A stretch of DNA of 64,000 nucleotides from Nematostella vectensis (Eukaryota > Cnidaria > Anthozoa > Actiniaria > Edwardsiidae): contig NC_064041.1 in the NCBI RefSeq assembly GCF_932526225.1, forward strand, positions 12,825,951-12,889,950, in the 5' to 3' direction. Numbering within the stretch: position 1 is the stretch's first letter; each line of letters opens with the position of its first letter. The notes under the pieces are model-generated. The model searched no databases. It saw only the letters and a program-made list of their open reading frames with translations, and had not been told where the DNA came from. A program made the translations under genes and the position numbers. Of the stretch, positions 1 to 11,796 are shown in pieces.

Positions 1-1207
1 AGTTGGAGGAAGGATCTCGATGGCACCGATGAGTGATGATGCCAAGAATCCCATGATATTGCCGAAACAGAGTCATATCACTACTATCTTGATCCGCCAC
101 CTACACGAAAGCAACGGTCATTGTGGCGTGGAACAAGTACTATCCCTGCTGAGAGAGCAGTTTTGGGTTGTGAAAGCGAGAGTGGCCATCAAGACTGTTC
201 TTGGAAGATGCATTCATTGTCGCAAGCAAAGAAGAACCACTTTGAAGCAAGAGATGGGAGATCTACCTAGAATTCGGATGATCCCTTACGAGCCACCCTT
301 TACGTATACAGGTATTGACTATTTTGGACCGCTATATGTTAAGCGGGGAAGAGGAAGAGTGACTGAGAAGCGCTGGGGAGCTATCTTTGTTTGCATGAAC
401 TCCCGAGCAGTTCATCTCGAGTTAGCTAAGTCGCTAGAGACGGATGATTTCATACTCGCGCTGATGAGGTTCCTGAATCGCAGGGGCCATGTTGTGGAAC
501 TGTTGTCGGACAACGGGTCCAATTTTGTGGGAGCTGATCGGGAGATACGAGAACATCTGGAACGAATGGATCATGACAAGATCGGACGTGAGTGTTCTGC
601 GAAAGGATGCAAGTGGATCTTTAATCCACCTGGAGCCGCCCACATGTCAGGCGTGTGGGAGAGGATGGTGAGAGTCGTCAAGCGAAGTCTGAAGGCGATC
701 CTGGGGAAGAACCCCCTCAACGATGAAGTGCTGACCACCGTGTTTACTGAGGCAGAACGTATCGCGAATTCAAGACCGCTAACCCGGAATCCAGAGAATC
801 CTGATGATGAGGATCCTCTTACGCCCAATCACTTTCTGAACGTGCGACCTACGATGAATCTTCCTACGGATACGGATGAACGGGCAGATAAGTACAGTCG
901 GAAGCGGTGGAGACAAGCGCAATTACTTGCTAACCACTACTGGCGTCGCTGGTTGAAAGAGTACATTCCTTCCTTGCAAGTTCGAAGCAAGTGGAACAGG
1001 AAACAGCGAAACCTACACGTCGGAGATATAGTGCTCGTTGCGGACGACAACGTTGGACGAAACAACTGGCCTCTTGCGCGCGTGATTAATGTGTTTCCTG
1101 GCGTGGATGGATTGGTAAGGAGTGCAGAGGTGCGCGGTAAAGGGACGACCTACAAGCGCCCGGTAACCAAGTTGTGTCTGCTGGAAGCCGAGGATGAGGA
1201 TGTCTAG
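1..1207 (+). CDS. BEL/Pao retrotransposon pol, integrase end (5' partial)
   Basis: This is the C-terminal part of a BEL/Pao LTR-retrotransposon polyprotein. The reading frame is already open at the window edge, so the ATG at 20 is probably not the real start. Counting from that ATG, an HHCC zinc-binding region lies near residues 27-67, ending in CIHC. It is followed by a retroviral-type integrase core with D100 (GIDYFG), D164 (LLSDNGSNF) and E214 (GVWERM), which is a complete D,D-E triad. A C-terminal region near residues 300-390 (LHVGDIVLV) resembles the DUF5641 tail typical of Pao integrases. The product would insert the cDNA copy into host chromosomes. No frameshift is visible in 395 codons, so this copy looks young. 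Reverse transcriptase and gag would lie upstream, outside the window. It appears to sit in the intron before exon 6115-6339 of the GFI-like gene. Confidence 0.93.
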   Translation, partial: VGGRISMAPMSDDAKNPMILPKQSHITTILIRHLHESNGHCGVEQVLSLLREQFWVVKARVAIKTVLGRCIHCRKQRRTTLKQEMGDLPRIRMIPYEPPFTYTGIDYFGPLYVKRGRGRVTEKRWGAIFVCMNSRAVHLELAKSLETDDFILALMRFLNRRGHVVELLSDNGSNFVGADREIREHLERMDHDKIGRECSAKGCKWIFNPPGAAHMSGVWERMVRVVKRSLKAILGKNPLNDEVLTTVFTEAERIANSRPLTRNPENPDDEDPLTPNHFLNVRPTMNLPTDTDERADKYSRKRWRQAQLLANHYWRRWLKEYIPSLQVRSKWNRKQRNLHVGDIVLVADDNVGRNNWPLARVINVFPGVDGLVRSAEVRGKGTTYKRPVTKLCLLEAEDEDV

Positions 1208-1317
1208 ATACGGATCGGATTGGAGACTCAAGGGACAGACGTAGATAGTGTAATATAGAACGGACATTAGCGTTATGACAATACGTTTATAGTTATGAAC
1301 CTCCTCCGCAGGAGTTC

Positions 1318-1690
1318 ATGGGGGGCGGGATGTTGTCGCCATTATCCGGGCTCCCTGTGTTAGAGGCCTGGTTCCGAGCTTTGCGCGGTCGCATAGCCTC
1401 GTGCAAAACGTTTTCAGTTCGTCGAGAATTTCCTGGAGTTTTTTATTGGAGTTTTTGACCTGAATCTAATGAATATTGTATGGATTTGTTTTTGGATGGA
1501 TTCCGCACCCGTGTAAGTATCATGCGTTTGTATAATTAGCGGAAATTGCCATAATTTTCATCTTCAGTATTTGTTTATTTCAGCGAATCTCGTGGTAATT
1601 CGTGATAATTTTGAAGTTGAAACTCGTGTAGAACTTTACCCGTGAATATCGACAAGTGGAAAATAAAAGTTGTGTTCATATCCAGAAGCA
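1318..1690 (+). mobile_element. Polypurine tract and probable 3' LTR of the BEL/Pao element
   Basis: A G-rich purine tract at about 1319-1330 is followed at 1331 by TGTTGTCGCC, a typical BEL/Pao LTR start, about 120 bp after the pol stop codon. The LTR body has no ORF and carries an AATAAA at 1662-1667. The 3' boundary is unresolved: a GACA at 1651-1654 or a point just before the hexamer array near 1690 are both possible. The 5' LTR is outside the window, so the boundary cannot be set by comparing the two. Confidence 0.6.
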
Positions 1691-1705
1691 TCTCATCTAT
1701 CTGAC

Positions 1706-4700
1706 CTATCTGATGGTGATTGTGTTGGTGATGGTGATGGTGATGGTGATGGTGATGGTGATGGTGATGGTGATGGTGATGGTGATGGCGATGGTGATGG
1801 TGATGGTGAAGATGATGGTGATGGCGATGGCGATGGCGATAGTGATGGTAAAGATGATGGTGATGGTGATGGTAGTGGTGATGGTGATAGTGATGGTGGT
1901 GGTGATGGTGATGGTGATGATGATGATGATGGCTATGATGATGGCTATGATGATGGTATTGGTGATGGTGATGGCGATGGCGATGGTGATGTTGATGGTG
2001 AAGATGATGGTGATGGCGATGGCGATAGTGATGGTAAAGATGATGGTGATGGTGATGGTAGTGGTGATGGTGATGGTGATGGTGATGGTGATGGTGATGG
2101 TGATGGTGATGGTGATGGTGATGGTGGTGGTAGTGGTGATGGTGATGCTGATGCTGATGCTGATGCTGATGGTGATGCTGATGCTGGTGATGCTGATGCT
2201 GATGATGGTATTGGTGATGCTGATGATGGTATTGGTGATGCTGATGCTGATGATGGCGATGGCGATGGCGATGGCGATGGTAAAGATGATGGCGATAGCG
2301 ATGGCGATGGCAATAGTGATGGTAAAGATGATGGTGATGGTGAAGATGATGGTGATGGCGATAGTGGTGGTAAAGATGATGGTGATGATGATGGTGATGG
2401 TGATGGTGATGGTGATGGTGATGGTGAAGATGATGGTGAAGGCGATGGCGATGGCGATAGTGATGGTAAAGATGATGGTGATGGTGATGGTAGTGGTGAT
2501 GGTGATGGTGATGGTGATGGTGATGGTGATGGTGATGGTGATGGTGATGGTGATGGTGATGGTGATGGTGATGGTGATGGTGATGGTGGTGGTGATGGTG
2601 ATGGTGATGGTGATGATGATGGCTATGATGATGGCTATGATGATGGTATTGGTGATGGCGATGGCGATGGCGATGGTGATGTTGATGGTGAAGATGATGG
2701 TGATGGCGATGGCGATGGCGATAGTGATGGTAAAGATGATGGTGATGGTGATTGTGTTGGTGATGGTGATGGTGATGGTGATGGTGATGGTGATGGTGAT
2801 GGTGATGGTGATGGTGATGGTGATGGTGATGGCGATGGCGATGGCGATAGTGATGGTAAAGATGATGGTGATGGTGATGGTAGTGGTGATGGTGATAGTG
2901 ATGGTGGTGGTGATGGTGATGGTGATGGTGATGGTGATGATGATGATGATGGCTATGATGATGGCTATGATGATGGTATTGGTGATGGTGATGGCGATGG
3001 CGATGGTGATGTTGATGGTGAAGATGATGGTGATGGTGAAGATGATGGTGATGGCGATAGTGGTGGTAAAGATGATGGTGATGGTGATGGTGATGGTGAT
3101 GGTGATGGTGATGGTGATGGTGAAGATGATGGTGAAGGCGATGGCGATGGCGATAGTGATGGTAAAGATGATGGTGATGGTGATGGTAGTGGTGATGGTG
3201 ATGGTGATGGTGATGGTGGTGGTGGTGGTGATGGTGATGGTGATGGTGATGATGATGGCTATGATGATGGCTATGATGATGGCTATGATGATGGTATTGG
3301 TGATGGCGATGGCGATGGCGATGGTGATGTTGATGGTGAAGATGATGGTGATGGCGATGGCGATGGCGATAGTGATGGTAAAGATGATGGTGATGGTGAT
3401 GGTAGTGGTGATGGTGATGGTGATGGTGGTGGTAGTGGTGATGGTGATGGTGATTGTGTTGGTGATGGTGATGGTGATGGTGATGGTGATGGTGATGGTG
3501 ATGGTGATGGTGATGGCGATGGTGATGGTGATGGTGAAGATGATGGTGATGGCGATGGCGATGGCGATAGTGATGGTAAAGATGATGGTGATGGTGATGG
3601 TAGTGGTGATGGTGATAGTGATGGTGGTGGTGATGGTGATGGTGATGATGATGATGATGGCTATGATGATGGCTATGATGATGGTATTGGTGATGGTGAT
3701 GGCGATAGTGGTGGTAAAGATGATGGTGATGTTGATGGTGATGGTGATGGTGATGGTGATGGTGATGGTGAAGATGATGGTGAAGGCGATGGTGATGGTA
3801 GTGGTGATGGTGATGGTGATGGTGATGGTGATGGTGATGGTGATGGTAGTGGTGATGGTGATGGTGATGGTGATGGTGATGGTGATGGTGATGGTGATGG
3901 TGATGGTGATGGTGATGGTGATGGTGATGGTGATGGTGATGGTGATGGTGATGGTGATGGTGGTGGTGATGGTGATGGTGATGGTGATGATGATGGCTAT
4001 GATGATGGCTATGATGATGGTATTGGTGATGGCGATGGCGATGGCGATGGTGATGTTGATGGTGAAGATGATGGTGATGGCGATGGCGATGGTGATGGTG
4101 ATGGTGATGGTGATGGTGATGGTGATGGTGATGGTGATGGTGATGGTGATGGTGATGGTGATGGTGGTGGTAGTGGTGATGGTGATGCTGATGCTGATGC
4201 TGATGCTGATGGTGATGCTGATGCTGGTGATGCTGATGCTGATGATGGTATTGGTGATGCTGATGATGGTATTGGTGATGCTGATGCTGATGATGGCGAT
4301 GGCGATGGCGATGGTAAAGATGATGGCGATAGCGATGGCGATGGCAATAGTGATGGTAAAGATGATGGTGATGGTGAAGATGATGGTGATGGCGATAGTG
4401 GTGGTAAAGATGATGGTGATGATGATGGTGATGGTGATGGTGATGGTGAAGATGATGGTGAAGGCGATGGCGATGGCGATAGTGATGGTAAAGATGATGG
4501 TGATGGTGATGGTAGTGGTGATGGTGATGGTGATGGTGATGGTGATGGTGATGGTGATGGTGATGGTGATGGTGATGGTGATGGTGATGGTGATGGTGAT
4601 GGTGATGGTGATGGTGATGGTGATGGTGATGGTGATGGTGATGGTGATGGTGGTGGTGATGGTGATGGTGATGGTGATGATGATGGCTATGATGATGGCT

Positions 4701-6053
4701 ATGATGATGGTATTGGTGATGGCGATGGCGATGGCGATGGTGATGTTGATGGTGAAGATGATGGTGATGGCGATGGCGATGGCGATAGTGATGGTAAAGA
4801 TGATGGTGATGGTGATTGTGTTGGTGATGGTGATGGTGATGGTGATGGTGATGGTGATGGTGATGGTGATGGTGATGGCGATGGCGATGGCGATAGTGAT
4901 GGTAAAGATGATGGTGATGGTGATGGTAGTGGTGATGGTGATAGTGATGGTGGTGGTGATGGTGATGGTGATGGTGATGGTGATGATGATGATGATGGCT
5001 ATGATGATGGCTATGATGATGGTATTGGTGATGGTGATGGCGATGGCGATGGTGATGTTGATGGTGAAGATGATGGTGATGGTGAAGATGATGGTGATGG
5101 CGATAGTGGTGGTAAAGATGATGGTGATGGTGATGGTGATGGTGATGGTGATGGTGATGGTGATGGTGAAGATGATGGTGAAGGCGATGGCGATGGCGAT
5201 AGTGATGGTAAAGATGATGGTGATGGTGATGGTAGTGGTGATGGTGATGGTGATGGTGATGGTGATGGTGATGGTGGTGGTGGTGGTGATGGTGATGGTG
5301 ATGGTGATGATGATGGCTATGATGATGGCTATGATGATGGCTATGATGATGGTATTGGTGATGGCGATGGCGATGGCGATGGTGATGTTGATGGTGAAGA
5401 TGATGGTGATGGCGATGGCGATGGCGATAGTGATGGTAAAGATGATGGTGATGGTGATGGTAGTGGTGATGGTGATGGTGATGGTGGTGGTAGTGGTGAT
5501 GGTGATGGTGATTGTGTTGGTGATGGTGATGGTGATGGTGATGGTGATGGTGATGGTGATGGTGATGGCGATGGTGATGGTGATGGTGAAGATGATGGTG
5601 ATGGCGATGGCGATGGCGATAGTGATGGTAAAGATGATGGTGATGGTGATGGTAGTGGTGATGGTGATAGTGATGGTGGTGGTGATGGTGATGGTGATGA
5701 TGATGATGATGGCTATGATGATGGCTATGATGATGGTATTGGTGATGGTGATGGCGATGGCGATGGTGATGTTGATGGTGAAGATGATGGTGATGGCGAT
5801 GGCGATAGTGATGGTAAAGATGATGGTGATGGTGATGGTAGTGGTGATGGTGATGGTGATGGTGATGGTGATGGTGATGGTGATGGTGATGGTGATGGTG
5901 ATGGTGATGGTGATGGTGATGGTGGTGGTGGTGGTGGTGGTGATGGTGATGGTGATGGTGATTGTGTTGGTGATGGTGATGGTGATGGTGATGGTGATGG
6001 TGATGGTGATGGTGATGGTGATGGTGATGGTGATGGCGATGGCGATGGTGACC
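1706..6053 (+). repeat. 4.3-kb GGTGAT hexamer satellite with higher-order repeats
   Basis: The tract is built almost entirely from the hexamer TGATGG and trinucleotide-phase variants (GGCGAT, GGTAAAGAT, GCTGAT, GGCTATGAT). Because every variant keeps a length of 3n and avoids stops, several frames on both strands are open for over 1,400 codons; low-complexity dipeptides such as GD, MV and IT show these are not genes. A block readable as [11 protein letters not shown] recurs ten times. The segment around 2101-2270 recurs at 4141-4310 with an offset of exactly 2,040 bp, and the whole left half is repeated with offsets of about 2.04-2.07 kb. This indicates a large tandem duplication on top of slippage. 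The + strand has almost no C. Confidence 0.95.
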
Positions 6054-6114
6054 ACAGCGTCGTCTTAAATGCTTGAAAATATTGATTATTGAAGAAATGT
6101 TTTCTTCTTTTTAG

Positions 6115-9100
6115 ACAATGACAGTGATTCTTCTGATGGCCTGGTACAGTCCGGCAGGGAAAGCGTGGAATCGGACGAAGGATCGAGGAAAGTGGGGCAG
6201 CCTGCTCATGTCAAGAGAGAAGCGAAGGATGATAAAAGGAGTGACATACTAAGGAACCTTGAGAGGAAGGTAGAATCATCAAGCGAGGACTCAGTGGAAA
6301 GTGAGGAATCCTACAAAGACAAGCACTCATGGAGAGCAGGTACATAACGGACGAACTAGCCATGACCCTCTATAAGGAGACCAGGTACATAACGGACGAA
6401 CTAGCCATGACCCTCTATAAAGAGAGCAGGTACATAACGGACGAACTAGCCATGACCCTCTCAAAGGAGACCAGGTACATAACCATGACCCCCCAAAAGG
6501 AGACCAGGTACATAACGGACGAACAAGCTATGACCCTCTATAAGGAGACCAGGTACATAACGGACGAACTAGCCATGACCCTCTATAAGGAGACCAGGTA
6601 CATAACGGATGAACTAGCCATGACCCTCTATATGGAGACCAGGTACATAATGGACGAACTAGCCATGACCCTCTATTAGGAGACCAGGTACATAACGGAC
6701 AAACTAGCCATGACCCTCTATGAGGAGACCAGGTACATAATGGACGAACTAGCCATGACCCTCTATAAGGAGACCAGGTACATAATGGACGAACTAGCCA
6801 TGACCCTCTCAAAGGATACCAGGTACATAACGGACGAACTAGCCATGACCTTCTATAAGGAGACCAGGCACATAACGGACGAACTAGCCATGACTCTCTA
6901 TAAGGAGACCAGGTACATAACGGACGAACTATAAAGAGACCAGGTACATAACATACGAACTAGCCATGACCCTCTATAAAGAGACCAGGTACATAATAGA
7001 CGACCTAGTCATGACCCTCTATAAGGAGACCAGGTACATAACGGACGAACTAGCCATGACCCTCTATAAAGAGACCAGGTACATAATGGACGACCTAGCC
7101 ATGACCCTCTATAAATAGAGCTGGTACATAACGGACGAACTAGCCATGACCCTCTATAAAGAGACCAGGTACATAATGGACGAACTAGCCATGACCCTTT
7201 ATAAGGAGACCAGGTACATAATGGACGACCTAGCCATGACCCTCTATAAGGAGACCAGGTACATAATGGACGACCTAGCCATGATCCTCTATAAGGAGAC
7301 CAGGTACATAATGGACGAACTAGCCATGACCCTCTATAAGGAGACCAGGTACATAACGGACAAACTAGCCATGACCCTCTATGAGGAGACCAGGTACATA
7401 ATGGACGACCTAGCCATGACCCTCTATAAGGAGAGCAGGTACATAACGGACAAACTAGCCATGACCCTCTATGAGGAGACCAGGTACATAATGGACGACC
7501 TAGCCATGACCCTCTATAAGGAGACCAGGTACATAATGGACGAACTAGCCATGACCCTCTATAAGGAGACCAGGTACATAACGGACAAACTAGCCATGAC
7601 CCTCTATGAGGAGACCAGGTACATAATGGACGACCTAGCCATGACCCTCTATAAGGAGAGCAGGTACATAACGGATGAACTAGCCATGACCCTCTATATG
7701 GAGACCAGGTACATAATGGACGAACTAGCCATGACCCTCTATTAGGAGACCAGGTACATAACGGACAAACTAGCCATGACCCTCTATGAGGAGACCAGGT
7801 ACATAACGGACAAACTAGCCATGACCCTCTATGAGGAGACCAGGTACATAATGGACGACCTAGCCATGACCCTCTATAAGGAGACCAGGTACATAACGGA
7901 CAAACTAGCCATGACCCTCTATGAGGAGACCAGGTACATAATGGACGACCTAGCCATGACCCTCTATAAGGAGAGCAGAAGACTTTGCCATCATCCTCAT
8001 TATCAATATGGTCTATAATAATCATCAGCAAGATTGTCATTATCCTCATCACCATCATTAACAACATTATCATCATCATCATCCTCATCACCTTCATCAA
8101 CAACAACAATATCATTATCATCGACATCATCATAAACAACATTATTATCATCATACCACCATCATCATTATCATCATCAACAACAAAAAAAGCAGCAGTA
8201 ACGTTATTGTCGCCGTCACTGTGATAATTATCGTCTCCATTTTCACACCATTACCTATTTTTTTGTTACCACCGCTGCAACTTACACCAACACCATTATC
8301 AACATCACCATCACCATTATCAACAAAATTATTACCATCATCACCATCACCATCATCATCCCCATTATCAACAACATATCATCATCATCAACATAATCTT
8401 TATCCACAATATCTTTCACTTATCTAATCGAAAGCACGTCAGAGCTAATTCAAAATAAACTTTTTCTTTTTTCTAGAGTTTGCGTCTGAATTCTTTATGC
8501 AAAGGATGCCAAGCGAGTCAAGAGATGCACTTTTTCGTCCAATCCCCAGTGGTCCTCTAGTCTCCCCACCGTTATGGCCTTACCCAGCATGCAACAGTGG
8601 CAGGCCAGAAAACTTCTCCCGCTGGATGCAACATTGGGCCGAGGCTCGCCGGGTTATTAGTCCTTTTCGGTTATACGATTCTTTTCCGGGCGCTTCCCGA
8701 AGTGAGGCCGAGAGCACCTTGCTGGCTCGGATGAGGCAATCGCAAGTGAGCGAAACGCAGGAAAGGCAACCTATGAAGACATGGCTTCGCGCTTCCGACA
8801 GCAACCACAAGAGCAGCAAGAAGAAGATCTTTACTTGCTCAATCTGCGAGAAGATCTTCAGTAACTCCATTAGCCTCAAGCAGCACATGATCGTCCACTC
8901 GAATCGAAAGCCTTTTCAGTGTAACGTGTGCGAGAAAGCATTCAAGAGGTCCTCCACCCTCTCCACCCACATGCTCATCCATTCCGATACAAGACCATTT
9001 GAGTGTGAGTTCTGCGGCAAGAAATTCCACCAAAAGTCAGACATGAAGAAACACACGTATACGCACACCGGGGAGAAGCCGCACACATGCTCATTCTGCG

Positions 9101-9249
9101 GCAAGTCATTCAGCCAGTCGTCGAACCTGATCACTCACTGCCGGAAGCACAAGGGATTCAAGCCCTTCTCGTGTGAAGATTGCGGGGTGGCCTTCTTCCG
9201 CAAGATTGACCTCAGGAGGCATTTGTATACACACAACCTGACCGATTAG
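6115..9249 (+). CDS. GFI1-like C2H2 zinc-finger repressor, five-finger paralogue (5' exon outside)
   Basis: Two coding exons are visible: 6115-6339 and 8477-9249 (stop TAG). Both junctions are phase 1 with AG/GT borders. The first exon encodes a charged Ser/Glu/Asp-rich linker of about 75 residues. The second encodes a Pro/Arg-rich stretch, then five C2H2 fingers with HSDTRP and HTGEKP linkers. These match GFI1 fingers 2-6: the [23 protein letters not shown] and KIDLRRH recognition helices are those of GFI1. Finger 1 is missing. In GFI1, fingers 3-5 contact an AATC core, and all three are kept. No SNAG exon is found upstream in the window; by analogy with the gene at 25446 it should lie before 6115, beyond the BEL element and hexamer array, or it has been lost. 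The predicted role is a nuclear transcriptional repressor. At least 332 residues are encoded here. Confidence 0.85.
6331..7978 (+). repeat. 45-bp minisatellite, ~36 units, starting at a splice donor
   Basis: Tandem 45-bp units begin GTACATAACGGACGAACTAG and end GGAGACCAG. The array starts at the 3' end of exon 6115-6339: the last nine exon bases, GGAGAGCAG, match the unit end, and the real donor GTACAT at 6340 is repeated as CAG|GTACAT in nearly every unit. Two units are shortened, near 6480 and 6930. A 45-bp unit preserves frame, so both strands show open repeats ([15 protein letters not shown] on +, [15 protein letters not shown] on -), but the array lies within an intron. Confidence 0.93.
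7985..8400 (+). repeat. Imperfect CAT/ATC microsatellite in the GFI-like intron
   Basis: Degenerate trinucleotide runs (CATCAT, ATTATC, CAACAA) fill the rest of the intron between the 45-bp array and the acceptor at 8475-8476. No coding signal is seen. Confidence 0.85.
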
Positions 9250-9667
9250 GTATCAGACATATCATGGACTCAATTGAGGCAATTGTACATACACAATCGA
9301 TTAGCTATAATGTTTAACATAGAATTATCCTTACGCCTCGAGCAAACAGAGAGGAGATTTGATGAGAGTCATGAGAGTCCCAACTCTCACTAACGTTAGA
9401 CCATGCACTCTCACGCACACTCTCCGACTTTTGTTTACTTTGAAAATGCTCAACTGATGACATGAGAGTGGTTTGATCGCGTGAATGAGGGATAATAAGT
9501 TTATTTCGATCAACATAGTCAGCAACACATAAGGGCGCTTGTATCGTTCTGAAAGTTGAGTCAAGTGGAAAAGTACACACAAATTGCAACTTATATTTCT
9601 ATAATAATATCATCATGTTAATAATACGTTTTGGTTTATTTCATATGCATGAAGTGTAATCACAAAT

Positions 9668-9747
9668 AATAAAATGTATTTATAAATCAGGTTAAATGTA
9701 TTTATACTAAACTGTAACATTAAATGTATTAATGGTAAGAGAATAAA
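9668..9747 (+). promoter_or_regulatory. Candidate polyadenylation signals for the five-finger GFI-like gene
   Basis: AATAAA hexamers occur at 9668-9673 and 9742-9747, about 420-500 bp after the stop codon. They are the first canonical signals on this strand after the CDS. Cleavage sites cannot be seen. Confidence 0.45.
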
Positions 9748-9749
9748 GA

Positions 9750-10480
9750 GATTGAATGCTTTTACGAATGATGTATCAGTCTTTCTAGTTAAAACATCCC
9801 CACTCCTGACTGACGTTTATCGTCAGTTGAAAAATATATAAAAGTTTTCCCCTACCCGTCGCCGTTGTTGTTGTTGTTGCTGCTGCTGTTTTTCTCATCA
9901 TCTTTGTTGTTTTCTTGTTATTGTTTCTTATTGCAGTTTTTTGGCGTTGTTATTGAAGTTACTTCATAATGTTTGGTACATAATTCCTCTCCATGTATAA
10001 CATTCTATAAATATACGCATCTTTTATGCTTTACCATTTAGCAACTATATAACGAGAACTGCTTTAACCCGCGCAATTTTTTATTGTTTTGTTGTGCGCA
10101 CTGCACTTTGATCGAGCGTGTGATTTCTTACATATTGATACCAGTAAAACAGAATCAAAGAAACATTCCTGAGCGAGTAGTTTCATGTTTTTATAATTCG
10201 AAAATATCACAAGAAATCAAAACAACATATTTATACATATTTATTGTTTGCCGGAAAAAGCAAAGCCACGCCGAGCAGTGAGGGTCCAAGGGACTACCTC
10301 CGTGCACGGCGTGGCTGGCCAAATGCGGTTTCATAGGTCTTCCATACACCAAATCAGGAAGCGAATTGCTTACCTTCAGACTTGCCAGTAGATATTGTAG
10401 AACCGGTAGAACCGGTGGTGACTTTCCAATTGCTAGTGATTTTCCAGGCTGTAAAATGTCGTCCATCGCCACTAAGCCAG
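9750..10480. other. Non-coding flank downstream of the GFI-like gene
   Basis: No supported gene. A short GTT/GCT trinucleotide run lies at 9864-9889. The rest is unique AT-rich sequence. Confidence 0.5.
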
Positions 10481-10481
10481 C

Positions 10482-10734
10482 TTAAAGCCGCATTGTCACC
10501 AGTTTACTTCCGGAGGTCCGACGGAAACCTTAACCGTTAAAAGACAAAAGAATCTATTAGAATCCGAGATATTTAACAGGCCATCCGCTCTAAATTATCG
10601 ATCACATCCTCAAAGAAACTTCCAATAGACACACTGCTTTCAATATTTTGAATTTTTTTCACGTTTTCCGTAAAAAATAATCGGAGATTGTTACGTAATC
10701 GACCAAAAGTAAACTGGTGACAATGCGGCTTTAA
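10482..10734. mobile_element. TTAA-flanked MITE with 28-bp inverted ends (piggyBac-like)
   Basis: Positions 10482-10509 and 10707-10734 are perfect inverted repeats of 28 bp. The outermost four bases at each end are TTAA, the target duplicated by piggyBac-type transposases, followed inward by AGCCGCATTGTCACCAG. The 253-bp element encodes no transposase, so it would be a non-autonomous element. Assignment to piggyBac rests only on TTAA. Confidence 0.6.
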
Positions 10735-10739
10735 ATGCA

Positions 10740-11088
10740 GCGGGGAGCGAAGAATCCGGGGCTGCCCGAGGGCTTCAATCATAGTGGCAACGCGCACCGA
10801 GAAATCGTCGGATTGCGGCAAATCCTTTGACCCGTTTTAGTTGAGCCCTATGCCCAACGGACAACTTGAGTTTAGCGATGTCGCTAGATCCGAAAGGGCT
10901 CGCAGAACATCGACGTTAGTTATGCCGTGCCCTTCCAGAATGTCCACAAGAGACTTAGGTAATCCTAGGGAAGCTAGCCATTTAAATTGTGCTCCCGGGG
11001 ATTGGGTTGCCTTTAGTCCATGTTTCCGTTTTGGAGGCATTCTTGGGTCGAAATTACAATTGAAATTTATTACAAGCATGCGACGCAC
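10740..11088 (-). pseudogene. Degenerate coding remnant of unknown family
   Basis: On the minus strand an 83-codon frame (11088 to 10837) reads a basic start, then a helical-looking stretch (FKWLASLGLPKSLVDILEGH). It is interrupted by a TAA and continues in the same frame (DLPQSDDFSVRVATMIEALG) up to the MITE end. Composition is protein-like, unlike the surrounding AT-rich DNA. No family is recognised. It could be an old gene fragment or part of a repeat. Confidence 0.3.
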
Positions 11089-11099
11089 AGAGACGATGG

Positions 11100-11795
11100 A
11101 ATAAACTGAATCTACAATAGTACCTGTACTAGATACTCGTCAATAATCTAATTATATAGCCATTGGTAATCCAAACAGCCATACATGCCTTAAGTCTGCG
11201 CACGAGAAACTGTGGGCCACTTGTCATGAAACTGACCATTTAAAGGGCCAAATCAATTTTCCCATTACAATGCATTGCTTTGTGTTTTTTTTATTTGTAA
11301 AATATTCTAGATAATCAGCATTTATAGATTTCTCATGGCTATCTTTTTTAGAATGTAAATGTTCGGTAATGCGATAGCCGCCTAGCTGTTTGATGTTTTT
11401 CGCTGCCGTCAGAAAAATCCCTTCAAATGATGCCTCAAGTTGGGTAAGTGCTCCATACTAGCGGATGACTAAAAAATTTAAAGATCAGTACACTCTTTTT
11501 GTTTTATAAGAACCTTTTAATGAGAACGTTCTATCTGAGATGTCACCAAATTCTAAGAACATGTACCGATGCTTAGATAACAGGTACCAATATATTTTTT
11601 ATTAGAGTGATGTCTTCTGATATGTAAAATCAAATAGCGACCATGAGTATTATTGTGATTTATCGTTTGTGTAGTTTTTGTACAATACTTCATTGCTATT
11701 ATTCATAAAGCAGCAATTTAAGAAAGGAAAACAAATAATCTACGAACATCTGTAAACATTTTCAGCCCTGAAATGCTCTAAATAAACTCAGACTT
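11100..11795. other. Non-coding AT-rich stretch
   Basis: No gene, RNA or clear repeat seen. Confidence 0.4.
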
Positions 11796-11796
11796 A

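Noticed and set aside
1656-6076. Open frames of about 1,450-1,470 codons on both strands
   Set aside because: They are dipeptide translations (MV, GD, IT) of a hexamer satellite with 3n variation; openness in several frames is a property of the repeat.
6331-7978. CRISPR-like array
   Set aside because: Units are directly adjacent without unique spacers, and the genome is clearly eukaryotic.
6329-8154. Repeat proteins with 15-residue units on both strands
   Set aside because: The 45-bp intronic minisatellite explains both; frames are broken by shortened units and by stops, and lack independent start or splice evidence.
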